Notes: generated from the sequence alone by a model not told the origin. 64,000 nucleotides of DNA from Novosphingobium sp. (GCF_027486195.1 NZ_JAIXPP010000010.1:1-64000), one strand, 5' to 3'; shown: positions 7,296-15,565, numbered from the stretch's first letter. Made by a program: numbers and translations.

Positions 7296-8083
7296 TGGAC
7301 GATCTCCCCGGCAAGGGCGGGAGCGACGGGTGCGCGCCATGTCCAGCGCTGCGCCTGCCCGAACTTGGTGTTGCGCCAGCTCCACCCGCGCGCGGTGAGG
7401 ATATCTGCGATGCGGTGCTTGGCGGGGGTATCGGGCGTGCCGATGCCGATGCCATGGCCGATATCGTTATAAGTGAGCCGATCCTTGCCTTCGACCCATG
7501 CGAGGAGCGCGGTGACAAGGCCATCTGGGAAGCTGTGCTCCATGGAAGCGGCGGCGAAGTGATCCGGATCGGGCAGGCCGACAGCGGCCCAAATGTTGCG
7601 GGCGGCGCGGGTGCCGAAGAGGCGGCGGGCTTCGCGCACCACGGCGACGGCCGCGCTGAGATAGGCGGGATCGAATGCCGGCGCGGCGGGCGCGGCCGGC
7701 GTTGGTGGCGGCTCGGCGCCCGGCATGGTGTAGGTGCCGTGCTGGCGCAGGGTGGGGAGGATTTCGCCGGTCAGCACGCGCACGAAGCGCTTTGCCTCGG
7801 GCTTGTTGGAGCGGATGACGCACGTCCACATGCCGGACTCGTTGACGATCGAAAGCGACTGCGGCCCGCCGAGCGTTGGCACGGTATGCGTGCTCTTCTG
7901 GTCCTCGTCGAGCATGCGGAGCATGTCGTAGGCGTCACGGTAGCCGAGGCAGGTGGCCAGATCGGCGGCAACCCAGTGCGGGTTAGAAAGGGTACGCGTT
8001 TCGTGCGTACCCTTTGCCTCGTCATCGAGCATGATGACGCGGACGGGCTTGGTTTCGAAATCGAAGAAGCTGATATCACTCAT
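7292..8083 (-). CDS. BRO-N domain phage antirepressor-like protein 1
   Basis: 263 residues from ATG 8083. The N-terminal 110 residues are a BRO-N domain (WVAADLATCLGYRDAYDMLR, ESGMWTCVIRSNKPEAKRF, GEILPTLRQHG), a DNA-binding domain of phage antirepressors and related regulators. A Pro-rich linker (PPPTPAAPAAP) precedes a C-terminal domain with VVREARRLFGTRAARNIW, AVGLPDP and a KHRIADILTARGW winged-helix-like end. It is paralogous to the gene at 29635-30384 along its length. Relative to that paralogue it carries a roughly 13-residue insertion (EAKGTHETRTLSN) encoded by a perfect 11-bp inverted repeat. It runs opposite to the replication operon. Confidence 0.8.
   Translation of the reverse strand: MSDISFFDFETKPVRVIMLDDEAKGTHETRTLSNPHWVAADLATCLGYRDAYDMLRMLDEDQKSTHTVPTLGGPQSLSIVNESGMWTCVIRSNKPEAKRFVRVLTGEILPTLRQHGTYTMPGAEPPPTPAAPAAPAFDPAYLSAAVAVVREARRLFGTRAARNIWAAVGLPDPDHFAAASMEHSFPDGLVTALLAWVEGKDRLTYNDIGHGIGIGTPDTPAKHRIADILTARGWSWRNTKFGQAQRWTWRAPVAPALAGEIVQ
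7987..8015. repeat. Perfect inverted repeat inside BRO gene 1
   Basis: AAAGGGTACGC, 7-nt spacer, GCGTACCCTTT. It encodes the EAKGTHETRTL insertion of the BRO-N domain, and its AAAGGGT end matches the palindromes at the second BRO locus. Confidence 0.75.
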
Positions 8084-8202
8084 GGCTGATCGTCCTGTGC
8101 GGACGGCCACCAGCTTCCATTCTGGTGGCCGGACGTGACGGGTTGGAAGACCGATCAGCAACGGCAAGGCTTTCGCCTTCCCACCACGCCCGACCATAAG
8201 AA

Positions 8203-8231
8203 AACGCGCTGAGGCCGGGGCCTAGCGCGTT
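8203..8231 (-). terminator. Strong hairpin followed by T-run on the minus strand
   Basis: AACGCGCT (8203-8210) pairs with AGCGCGTT (8224-8231), with inner AGGCC/GGCCT pairing; the minus strand continues into TTTTC. It would terminate leftward transcripts entering from 8232-9400, although no leftward gene is convincing there. Confidence 0.55.
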
Positions 8232-8347
8232 GGTCGCGCTGAATTCGGGCTTCCACTCCCGGCCCGGCGACTTGCCGGACGAGTGGGGGTATACCGTTGG
8301 TCGACTCGAACAGCAAGGGGGCGCGGGTGGGGCGGATAGCGACGATC

Positions 8348-8707
8348 ATGGGGCGACCAGTCGGGGTGACGATTGCCGTAATAGCCTTCTACCTCGCACT
8401 CGTGCCACTGCCCGGCGTTGAAGAGGCGCTACTGATCGGGGCGGGCCTTGCCTCGATGACGGACCCGCCGATTGCAGTTGCTACGCTTCTCACTGCCGTC
8501 ATGGCGACGCGATCTTGGCATGTTCTGGTGGGCGCTTCAGTCGCCGCGTTCATATGCGCAGTCGAGCCTAGGCCGCGCTTGGTGCCGATTGAGACGACAT
8601 TCTACGTCGATATGGTGCTCGGCGCGTGGTGCATGGCTGCTTTACTGGCGGGAGTGGTGGCGCAATTGATTCCGCGCGCGAAAATCAGCGAGGGCGGTGA
8701 AGGCTAG
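8348..8707 (+). CDS. Small multi-span membrane protein, unknown function
   Basis: 119 residues from ATG 8348; a TTG at 8297 would add 17 residues. At least three membrane segments are visible: residues 5-30 (VGVTIAVIAFYLALVPLPG), about 40-80, and 90-112 (MVLGAWCMAALLAGVVAQLI). It stands alone between two non-coding stretches, on the strand opposite to the BRO module. Lone small membrane proteins beside phage control regions are often exclusion or conversion factors, but I see no specific family. Confidence 0.55.
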   Translation: MGRPVGVTIAVIAFYLALVPLPGVEEALLIGAGLASMTDPPIAVATLLTAVMATRSWHVLVGASVAAFICAVEPRPRLVPIETTFYVDMVLGAWCMAALLAGVVAQLIPRAKISEGGEG

Positions 8708-8852
8708 CCCGCGCCCGGACCCGCTTCGGTTTCCGTCAAGCACGGATATGGCGCCACGCAGTAGACCTTGCCCTGACGGCGGCAGAGGCAAACCGGGCCG
8801 AAGATCCCGGCGGCGCTCACCAGGCGGACGGCCAGAAGACTTAAACCAGCTC

Positions 8853-8907
8853 GCGCGGACAGCATCGGAGCCCGGCCATAGCCGGGGCCGATGCGGTGCG
8901 TCCGCGC
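8853..8907. other. Three-tier hairpin, possible structured RNA
   Basis: GCGCGGAC (8853-8860) pairs with GTCCGCGC (8900-8907); inside it CATCGG pairs with CCGATG, and inside that CCCGGC pairs with GCCGGG around a CATA loop. The bulges are small and the stack is long, as in a small RNA or cruciform. No gene covers it convincingly. Confidence 0.5.
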
Positions 8908-9079
8908 TCCACATTCCTTTCTCTCGGCCGAGTTCACCCGGACCCGGTGAAGCGCGCCGCGTCGTCCTGGAGCGGTTAGCGCATCGCTCTCTCTATCCCG
9001 GACCCGTACCCATAGGCGGGGATGGCAAGAGGGCTTTGCCGGGCCTGCCGATGGGTCGGGGGGCGGAGATAACCACAAG

Positions 9080-9340
9080 GCTAACTTGAGGCGCTAACCT
9101 ATAGGGACGCACAAGGCATTGGGATTGCTTGGGTTTTTGATCACGGTTAGCAGGTTAGCAGGTTAGCGGACTTCTCTATACGCGCGCGATCAGGCGCGCG
9201 CGATCGGGCCGGATCGATGGGCTTCGCGGCTCGCATGCGTATTCGGCATGGCAAGGCGCTAACCTGCTAACCTATCGGATTATATCTATAGATTTCCGTA
9301 GGTTGTGAGGGCTGGCCGGTTAATCGGGCGCGGTTAGGGC
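9080..9340. repeat. GGTTAGC iterons in both orientations (candidate phage origin)
   Basis: GGTTAGC occurs in tandem at 9145, 9153 and 9161 with 8-bp period. Its complement GCTAACC occurs at 9093, 9258 and 9266, with near matches at 9080, 9319 and 9334. The right-hand cluster is followed by an AT-rich tract (TATCGGATTATATCTATAG, 9273-9291), unusual in this GC-rich window. The layout suits initiator binding and melting. Confidence 0.6.
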
Positions 9341-9705
9341 GGTTTCGGGCCTCGCTACCCATTAACCATTTGCGGCGGCTCTGATCCGGGGGATACATAT
9401 CCGGCCCTATGGCGTCGGACACTCATCTCGCAGCGAATAAACTAGGGGCTGGAAATGCCGGGGCGCTCGGCGTGCGGTCCTCGATGTCGTCCAGACAGGT
9501 GTTCGGGGCGGCGGGGGGCGGATTTCTGGGAGGATTTTCCGGCGGCGCGGCCTCGGCCTGGGCGGCATCGAGGAGCTGGGCGGCGCGGATCGGGAACGGC
9601 GGTTTTCTGCGGTTTCGGGGTGGGCATGGCCTCGATGTCAGAATGGGCAAGTCAGAACGGAGAGCACAAAGCTTTGATTTGGCTGCATTTTCGGCGCTGC
9701 GGGTT

Positions 9706-9761
9706 CAGCCTGACAGGCTGAATTCGGCCGGTCTGGCCTTCGGCCAGGGGGTGCGCCCCCC
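9706..9761. other. Three consecutive perfect hairpins
   Basis: CAGCCTG-A-CAGGCTG (9706-9720), CTGGCC-TTC-GGCCAG (9733-9747) and GGGGG-TGCG-CCCCC (about 9747-9761) follow one another. They may be terminators closing any transcript from the iteron region or part of the packaging site. Confidence 0.5.
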
Positions 9762-9925
9762 TCGCCAACGGCGACCGCTTCCCCTCCCCGTCGCTGACGG
9801 CAGGAACCAGATTGGTCAAAAGTTTCCGGATCGGGGCCAGCCCCGCGACAATGGCGCTTGTCAGGCCGAAATGGGCCGTTCGGACGGGCGCGGAGTTCTT
9901 CAGACCCTACTGGGGTCGGGGGTGC

Positions 9926-10066
9926 GGGCGGCACCGAGCGCAGGTGTCAACGGCCAGTCTGGGTGCCGCCCAATATCGCGCCAGAATGCGCGGAAAACTG
10001 CGGGTTCGGGTGGGGGATTTGCCCTGTCCTGCGCCAAAGGTGTCAACGTTCTGCGGACGCTAGAAT
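9926..10066. promoter_or_regulatory. Dyad, direct repeats and possible promoter before terminase
   Basis: GGGCGGCACC (9926-9935) and GGTGCCGCCC (9962-9971) form a perfect 10-bp dyad. AGGTGTCAACG occurs at 9942-9952 inside the loop and again at 10038-10048. TAGAAT (10061-10066) is a good -10 for the small terminase gene, with no clear -35. The set is a candidate cos/pac recognition site. Confidence 0.45.
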
Positions 10067-10078
10067 CGGGGGCGGGCA

Positions 10079-10690
10079 ATGTCAACCAGCGGGCTTGACC
10101 GGATGCTGACCGAAGCCGCCGGCAGCCCAGCACGGCCGCTGCACGGCATGCCCAGCGCCGAGCAGCTCGACCTGCTGCGCGACGAGAGCGGGAAGTTGCC
10201 CAAGGATGTGTTTCAGCTGGCGCGCAAGCGCGGGCGGCCGGAAGGCGCCCGCAACAAGCGTGATCAGGATCTGGCGAAGTACATCGTCCAGGAGTTCGGC
10301 GACCCGGTAAATGCCCTTGGCAACGTCATGGCGATGGATTGGCAGAGCCTGCGCGACCTGTGGGTGGCGGCACAGCGCAGCGAGGACAAATCCAAGCCCG
10401 TGCGCATCCGGGATGTGGCCGAATTCTGGCTGAAGTGCGTCCAGGAGCTGATGGACCGGGTGCACGGCAAGGCCGTCCAGCGCCTCGAAGTCGACGGCAA
10501 GGTGGACGGGTTCATCTTTGCGCCGCAGCTTCTGCCCAAGGGCGCGGTTTCCGATGCCGCGCTGACCGAATTCATGGGCCGGATGAAGGGTGTGGTCCAT
10601 GCGGACGACATTCGGCTGCTGGAAGCCGAGATCGAGGAGGCCCGCTTCGAGCCGGTGAGCGCGCCGGACGGTTCCGGGGCGGGTGAGTGA
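10079..10690 (+). CDS. Candidate small terminase subunit
   Basis: 203 residues starting at ATG 10079. It is basic in the middle (ARKRGRPEGARNKRDQDLAKY, an AT-hook/HTH-like DNA-binding stretch around residues 49-68) and helical towards the C-terminus (DAALTEFMGRMKG...EAEIEEARFEPV). The assignment as small terminase rests mainly on position: immediately upstream of the large terminase and overlapping it by GTGA, just downstream of a dyad-rich non-coding region. The family itself is too variable to confirm by eye. It would recognise the packaging site and deliver DNA to the motor. Confidence 0.7.
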   Translation: MSTSGLDRMLTEAAGSPARPLHGMPSAEQLDLLRDESGKLPKDVFQLARKRGRPEGARNKRDQDLAKYIVQEFGDPVNALGNVMAMDWQSLRDLWVAAQRSEDKSKPVRIRDVAEFWLKCVQELMDRVHGKAVQRLEVDGKVDGFIFAPQLLPKGAVSDAALTEFMGRMKGVVHADDIRLLEAEIEEARFEPVSAPDGSGAGE

Positions 10691-12243
10691 GCGCGGCCTT
10701 GCCCTATAGCGAGGACGGCGAAAGCAATGTCCTGACGATGGAGCCGGTCGGCCCGATCGCGGACCGCTTCATCAACGATACGAAGCTGATTTCGGCGATC
10801 ATGGGGCCTTACGGATCGGCCAAGACGACGAGCTGCTTCCAGAAGATCATCAACGCGGCGCTGTGGCAGAAGCCGATGCAGGACGGCGTGCGCCGGATCG
10901 CGGTGTGCTGCGTGCGCGCGACCTATTCCCAGCTTGCCACCAACGTGATGCAGGACTGGTTCCGCTGGTTTCCCCAAACCAAGGCCAATTGGAACGGCGA
11001 GCTGAACCGGCACGTGGTGCGACGCATGGTGATCGGCATCGGCGAGATCGAAATCACGATGTGGTTTCGCGCCATGGGCGACCTGAAGGCCGAAGAGGTC
11101 TTCAAGGGCATGTCGCTGACCGTGCTGTGGCTCAACGAGGTCGATACGCTCGATCCTTCGGTGATCCGCTTCGGCCTGCCCCGCGTGGGCCGCTATCACG
11201 GCTCCGTGCATGGCTGGAACGGGGTGATTGCCGACTTCAACGCGCCTGACGTGGACAACTGGACCTATGACCTGCTGGTTGAGGGCAATCTGGGCATTCC
11301 CGATGACATGGTGGATGGTTTCCAGCAGCAATTCGGCGACGATTTCGGGATCAATTTTCACCGGCAGCCCGGCGGGCTTAGTCCCCAGGCCGAAAACCTC
11401 AAGAACCTGCGCAAGGGTTACTATCAGGGCATGATGCTCACCATGTCGGAGAACGATATCCGGCGGTTCATTCACAACGAATTCGGCGCGGTGCGCGCCG
11501 GGCAGCCGGTCTATCCTGAATTCAACGACCGAATGCACATGGCGGAGGGTGCGCTTCAGCCCCTGCCTGACCTGCCGATCCATTTCGGCATCGACGGCGG
11601 GCGAACCCCCGCGATCGTGTTTGCGCAAGAGGACATGGGCCAGCTTCGGGTGCTGGACGAGCTGGTGATCTTCGATCCGGCGAAGAACAACGAACTGACC
11701 CGCATGGGGCCGACCGCTTTCGGCGAGCTGGCCCGCGAATTCGTGAGCACCGCCTATCCGCGGGCGACGCTGGGCAAGGGGTTTTTCGATCCGGCGGCGG
11801 AATGGGGCGAGTATGACGACGAGGGCACGTGGATTGAAATCTTCCTGCGTGCCTTTGGTGGCAGCGCCAAGCCCGGCGGGGAGCCGGGGAACCGGATCGA
11901 GCCGCGCCTTGAGGCGGTGCGGGCGCGCCTGAATGCATCGCCGGGCGGGCGGCCCGGCCTGCTGGTGAGCACAACGGCGCGGATGCTGCGGCGCGGCTTC
12001 AACAACGGCTACGTGATCGAGCGCATCCAGACATCGGCCGGTGGCCGCTTCCGCGATCTGCCGACCAAGAACGACTTCAGCCATGTGCAGGATGCTCTGC
12101 AATACCTGTGCCTTGGTTTGGCCAAGAAAGGCCGCGTGATCACTGACATGGATGCGCGGCGCGATGCGCGGCGGGTTGCCGGGGGGCAGGTTTCATACTC
12201 GAAGCAGGTGGCGCAGCTGCGCGGGCCGGAGAGGAGACACTGA
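10687..12243 (+). CDS. terL: Terminase large subunit (packaging ATPase/nuclease)
   Basis: 518 residues with GTG start overlapping the small subunit stop. The N-terminal ATPase has a variant Walker A, GPYGSAKTT (Lys46), and a Walker B with TVLWLNEVD (Glu151 the likely catalytic base). The C-terminal RNase H-like nuclease begins with FGIDGGRTPAIVF (Asp303). Size and order match podovirus TerL proteins. It would cut concatemers and pump DNA into the prohead through the portal encoded at 13537. The next gene starts within its stop codon (TGATG). Confidence 0.92.
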   Translation: MSAALPYSEDGESNVLTMEPVGPIADRFINDTKLISAIMGPYGSAKTTSCFQKIINAALWQKPMQDGVRRIAVCCVRATYSQLATNVMQDWFRWFPQTKANWNGELNRHVVRRMVIGIGEIEITMWFRAMGDLKAEEVFKGMSLTVLWLNEVDTLDPSVIRFGLPRVGRYHGSVHGWNGVIADFNAPDVDNWTYDLLVEGNLGIPDDMVDGFQQQFGDDFGINFHRQPGGLSPQAENLKNLRKGYYQGMMLTMSENDIRRFIHNEFGAVRAGQPVYPEFNDRMHMAEGALQPLPDLPIHFGIDGGRTPAIVFAQEDMGQLRVLDELVIFDPAKNNELTRMGPTAFGELAREFVSTAYPRATLGKGFFDPAAEWGEYDDEGTWIEIFLRAFGGSAKPGGEPGNRIEPRLEAVRARLNASPGGRPGLLVSTTARMLRRGFNNGYVIERIQTSAGGRFRDLPTKNDFSHVQDALQYLCLGLAKKGRVITDMDARRDARRVAGGQVSYSKQVAQLRGPERRH

Positions 12244-12497
12244 TGGCGTTTCTGGCGGCAATCGTTCCGGCCCTTTTTGCAACGGCGGCGACAGTGGGTG
12301 TGTCGAAGGCGCTTTCTGGCGGGGCCGGGCAGCAGCAGGCTCCGCAGGTGGCGACGCGCAACGACGCGCTCGAGCGCGCGGCGGCGGCGGACAGCCTGGC
12401 GCGGCGCACCGGTGCGCGCGGGCAGAAAAAGACGCCTGTGGGCGGGGCCGAAGCCTCGACCGGGCCGAAGACGAGTTTGCTGGGGCGTTCGGCCTGA
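12243..12497 (+). CDS. Small phage protein after terminase
   Basis: 84 residues. Residues 2-26 are hydrophobic (AFLAAIVPALFATAATVGVSKAL), followed by an Ala/Gln/Arg-rich helical region ending in TSLLGRSA. Small proteins with a hydrophobic start and a C-terminal STxLLG motif are common between terminase and portal in T7-like prophages; their role is unknown. It is coupled to terL by TGATG. Confidence 0.65.
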   Translation: MAFLAAIVPALFATAATVGVSKALSGGAGQQQAPQVATRNDALERAAAADSLARRTGARGQKKTPVGGAEASTGPKTSLLGRSA

Positions 12498-12529
12498 AGG
12501 CCCCGATTTGACCGCAAAGGAACACGACG

Positions 12530-13471
12530 ATGGCACGGCTGAAGACCCTGAAGGATGGCGATGAAACGGCAGCGCAGGATGCGGTGGCGGGCGACCTTGC
12601 ACCGGAAACCGCGCCGGAGGGCGAGGCGATTGCGCCTGCCGAAGAAGCGGCCCCGGAGGCAGTGAGCGATGCGCCCGCGATCGATGAAGCGAGCGAGTTT
12701 GCGGTGACTGCGGCTCAAACTGTCTCGACTTCGCCCGACACGATCGGGGGGGCTGAGGGTGTCTCGACTGCCGGTCAAGGATCGGCAGTTCATCCTGAGC
12801 CTGCCGAAGGGCTCGACACGAACGGTGCGGCGGAGCCTGAAACCGTTGCCATTGATCCGATTGCAGTGGCGCAGGCTGCGGCTTCAGATGCGCTGGCACG
12901 CGTTGATGATGTCCAAGCCGAATATCTGGCGCAGAGCGACAAGCTGGCGGCCGCGAATGCGCAGGTGGCGAGCCTGACCGATGACCTGAAGGACCGCGAG
13001 GCGCGGATCGATGCGCTGACCGCGACGCTGGCGCAGCGCGATGCGCAGATTGCGGCGCTGGGGGCTGCGCCGCCTGCCCCGGTGGCGGAAACGACCATCA
13101 AGCGGCCCAAGGTGGGCAAGGCGCTGAAGCTGCCGGAAGAGGGCGAATATGCCAAGTGGGGCGATGTTTCGGACCTGCTCGATGCCGGGGACCTGACGGT
13201 TCTGGTGCTGGCGGACGACAACGGCGTGGTCCAGCCCTATCCGGCTGTGATCGGCGGAAAGGCCCTGTTCACGCCGCAGGCCAGCTCGCTGCTCTTTGGC
13301 GGCATGATCCAGCTTGAACCCGAAATGGACCAGGTGACGCTGCGCTTTGCGGTGCTGCTCGATGCCGGGGGCAAGGTGCTTTCGGTGTGCCGGCTTGGCG
13401 CGTTGCTGATCGGTGGCGGCGGGCTTTCCGCGATGATCCCGGGCAACAATCTGCGGTTCAGCTTCGGCTGA
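12530..13471 (+). CDS. Phage structural-region protein with REP-derived insertion
   Basis: 313 residues. Residues 1-60 are acidic Ala/Glu/Pro-rich. Residues about 64-100 read TVSTSPDTIGG ... HPEPAEGLDTNG and are encoded by REP-like repeats (12720-12827). Residues 110-185 form a coiled coil (AEYLAQSDKLAAANAQVASL, DREARIDALTATLAQRDAQI). The C-terminal 120 residues look like a compact domain ending in MIPGNNLRFSFG. Function unknown; its position before the portal suggests a virion or assembly role. The reading frame stays open through the repeat, so the insertion has been tolerated as a linker. Confidence 0.7.
   Translation: MARLKTLKDGDETAAQDAVAGDLAPETAPEGEAIAPAEEAAPEAVSDAPAIDEASEFAVTAAQTVSTSPDTIGGAEGVSTAGQGSAVHPEPAEGLDTNGAAEPETVAIDPIAVAQAAASDALARVDDVQAEYLAQSDKLAAANAQVASLTDDLKDREARIDALTATLAQRDAQIAALGAAPPAPVAETTIKRPKVGKALKLPEEGEYAKWGDVSDLLDAGDLTVLVLADDNGVVQPYPAVIGGKALFTPQASSLLFGGMIQLEPEMDQVTLRFAVLLDAGGKVLSVCRLGALLIGGGGLSAMIPGNNLRFSFG
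12720..12827. repeat. REP-like element pair translated in frame
   Basis: TGTCTCGACTTCGCCCGACA (12720-12739) is followed by TGTCTCGACT (12761-12770) and then by GTTCATCCTGAGCCTGCCGA running into AGGGCTCGACACGAACG (12788-12827). These match the dispersed sphingomonad REP-like repeat. They are host-genome sequence embedded in a phage gene. Confidence 0.65.
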
Positions 13472-13479
13472 GGGGGCGT

Positions 13480-13506
13480 GGTGGAGGAGTCTGGCGCTCC
13501 TCCACC
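13480..13506 (+). terminator. Hairpin before the portal gene
   Basis: GGTGGAGGAG, loop TCTGGCG, CTCCTCCACC: a perfect 10-bp stem in the 65-bp gap before the portal. There is no T-run, so it may be an attenuator or an RNA processing site rather than a strong terminator. Confidence 0.5.
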
Positions 13507-13536
13507 ATTGCGCGACGGTTTCAGGAAAGGGTGACC

Positions 13537-15204
13537 ATGTACAGCGGTGAGGCGATCATCAAGCGGCAGGACCGGATGGCGGCGGGCCAGACCGCGATCC
13601 GTGAGCTGCGGCAGGAAGTGGCCGAATTGATCCTGCCGCGCATGGCGAAGTTCTATTGCCTCGGCCAGTACGGCGATGTGCAGCGAAGCATCGTTACCGC
13701 CGTGTTCGACGAATATGCCCAGCAGAAATTCGAGGAAGGCGTCTCGATCGCGATGGGCCTTTCCAACCCTTCGGGCCAGATTTGGCAGCGCTGGACGCTG
13801 GACGACGATGACCTGATGAAGCTTCAGCACGTGGCGCTGTGGGTAGAGAGCAAGAACCGCCTGCTCCAGCAGCTGCGCAGCGACCCGAAATCGGGCTTTA
13901 CCGACCATCTGGGCGAAGGCTGGGCGAGCCTGCTGGCCTTTGCCATGCAATCGAGCTGGGTAGATATCAGGCGCGACATCATGGGCCGCCCGATCGGGTT
14001 TTCCTATCAGAGCGAGTTCATCGGCCAGATCTATGTGGAAGAGAACGCCGAAGGGCTGCCGATCCGCACGCACAACAAGTTCACCCTGACGGCCCGCCAG
14101 GCATGGGACAAGTGGGGGCCGGAAAGCCCCGAAGTGGTGAAACGCCATATCAGCAAGCAGGGCGGCACCGGGGACGACGAGAAGGTGGAATTCATCCACG
14201 CGATCTATCCGAATACCGAATACGATCCCGATCGGATCGATCATCTGGGCAAGCCCTGGCGCGGGTGCCTTGTCGCCCTGGAAGGCAAGGAGCTATTCAA
14301 GGAAGGCGGCTACGTCGCCGCCCCGCGCGTGGTGAGCCGCTTCGCCAAGGGCCTCAACGGACCCTATGGCCACTGCGCCGCGTTTCAGGTGCTCCCCTCT
14401 GTCCGCCAGTGCGAGATGATGATGGTGGATATGACCGAAACCGCCGAGCAGAAGGCGGGGCCGACGATGCTGGCCCATGACGACATGCTTGATTACGGCA
14501 TCCGCTATGCCCCGCGCGAAGTGATCATGGGGGGGCTTGGCAGCCGCTATGAAGAGCGGATCAAGGCACTGTTCAACCCGGCCGACAACACCGAAGCCGA
14601 GCGGCTGCTGGAGCTGCGGCACAGCTACATCGACCGCGCGTTCTATGCCCACCTGCTGCAAATCAATCAGGACCTGAAAAGCCATGTGACCGATGGCCAG
14701 ATCATGGAGCGCAAGGCCGATGCCGGCGTGCTGCTGACCCCGCTGGCGCGGCAGGAGAACGAATGGTTCTCCCCCGAGCTGGACCGCGAGCTGGCGCTGA
14801 TGGACGAGCTGGGCCTGATGGACGACGAACCCGGCGAAGTGCGCGAGGCGCGCGAAGCGGGCATGGGGATCAAGGCGGTCTATGACAATGGCGTAACCAG
14901 ATCGCAGGGCGCGGCCGGCGTGGGCGCGCTGCTCGACATGGAGCGGTTCTTTGCGCCGACCTTCCAGAACGATCCCGAGACCTACCAGACGTACAAGCAA
15001 TACTTCCCGTTCGAGAAGCGGCTGAAGTTCGTGGCGGAAAACACATCGGTGCCGGTTTCGATCATGAGCACCGAAGAAGAGCGCGCGGCGATCAAGCAGC
15101 AGCACGATCAGCAGAACCAGGAGCAGCAGTTCCTGGCCGCCGTGCCGGAGCTGGCGAAGGCATCGAAGGACCTGGCCGGGGCGGTGCCTCCCAATGTCGC
15201 CTGA
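13537..15204 (+). CDS. Portal (head-tail connector) protein
   Basis: 555 residues from ATG 13537, chosen over an in-frame upstream ATG because AGGAAAGG precedes it and the gap hairpin lies between. The sequence fits the T7-type head-to-tail joining family (PF12236): N-terminal EAIIKRQDRMAAGQ, GLSNPSGQIWQRW, a central GPYGHCAAFQVLPSVRQCEMMM and GIRYAPREVIMGG, and a Gln-rich C-terminal helix (AIKQQHDQQNQEQQFLAAV). Twelve copies should form the DNA entry ring. Its 3' end overlaps the next gene by 11 bp. Confidence 0.9.
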   Translation: MYSGEAIIKRQDRMAAGQTAIRELRQEVAELILPRMAKFYCLGQYGDVQRSIVTAVFDEYAQQKFEEGVSIAMGLSNPSGQIWQRWTLDDDDLMKLQHVALWVESKNRLLQQLRSDPKSGFTDHLGEGWASLLAFAMQSSWVDIRRDIMGRPIGFSYQSEFIGQIYVEENAEGLPIRTHNKFTLTARQAWDKWGPESPEVVKRHISKQGGTGDDEKVEFIHAIYPNTEYDPDRIDHLGKPWRGCLVALEGKELFKEGGYVAAPRVVSRFAKGLNGPYGHCAAFQVLPSVRQCEMMMVDMTETAEQKAGPTMLAHDDMLDYGIRYAPREVIMGGLGSRYEERIKALFNPADNTEAERLLELRHSYIDRAFYAHLLQINQDLKSHVTDGQIMERKADAGVLLTPLARQENEWFSPELDRELALMDELGLMDDEPGEVREAREAGMGIKAVYDNGVTRSQGAAGVGALLDMERFFAPTFQNDPETYQTYKQYFPFEKRLKFVAENTSVPVSIMSTEEERAAIKQQHDQQNQEQQFLAAVPELAKASKDLAGAVPPNVA

Positions 15205-15565
15205 CTACGGCGAGAGCCCGGACCTGATCGAGCTGCGCGCAAAAATGGCGGCATCGCGCCAGAAGCGGCGCACCCTGCCCGGCATGGGCGGAATCCAGCG
15301 ACGCAGGGCGCTGCGCGAAGTGCACGAGGCCTATCGCGAGGTGTTCTATCCGGACGGAGCTACGCTTTCGCGCGCAGGCGCAATCGTACTTGACGATTTA
15401 GCGCAGGCGGCGGGGCTGGGCGCGGCCTCTGCCCTGACCGATCATGCCGAACTTTGCGTGCTGGAGGGCAAGCGGCGGCTGATGCTGCACCTGCTGGCGC
15501 GCTTTCGCCTCATCCCGGCCGAGAAAGCCAAATCCCTGCAAACTGAACTGGAGAACCAACGATGA
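15194..15565 (+). CDS. Small structural-region protein, Bbp19-like
   Basis: 123 residues, overlapping the portal end by 11 bp and the scaffold start by ATGA. The C-terminal 75 residues (EVFYPDGATLSRAGAIVLDDLAQAAGL...DHAELCVLEGKRRLMLHLLARFRL) resemble the short helical domain annotated as Bbp19-like in Bordetella phage BPP-1 relatives. The N-terminus is basic. The role is unknown; its location between portal and scaffold suggests a head-assembly accessory factor. Confidence 0.65.
   Translation: MSPDYGESPDLIELRAKMAASRQKRRTLPGMGGIQRRRALREVHEAYREVFYPDGATLSRAGAIVLDDLAQAAGLGAASALTDHAELCVLEGKRRLMLHLLARFRLIPAEKAKSLQTELENQR

Larger units (their letters stand above)
8708..10078. other. 1.4-kb stretch without a convincing gene
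   Basis: Open frames exist on both strands (for example 9409-10098 plus, 8704-9078 minus, 9423-9650 minus), but their composition is not gene-like, their starts lack ribosome sites and they share no recognisable motif. What the stretch does hold is structural: a long hairpin at 8853-8907, iterons at 9080-9340, three adjacent hairpins at 9706-9761 and a dyad with flanking direct repeats at 9926-10048. It lies between the replication genes and the terminase genes, where temperate podoviruses keep origins and packaging sites. Confidence 0.6.

Noticed and set aside
8704..9078. Leftward 124-codon open frame, including a Cys-rich stretch
   Set aside because: It crosses the three-tier hairpin and has no start signal; likely a chance open frame in GC-rich DNA.
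9145..9272. CRISPR array
   Set aside because: The repeats are 7-8 bp, in both orientations and without unique spacers of constant length.
9409..10098. 229-codon open frame before the small terminase
   Set aside because: Composition is unlike neighbouring genes, it has no ribosome site or motif, and it runs across strong hairpins into the terminase gene start.
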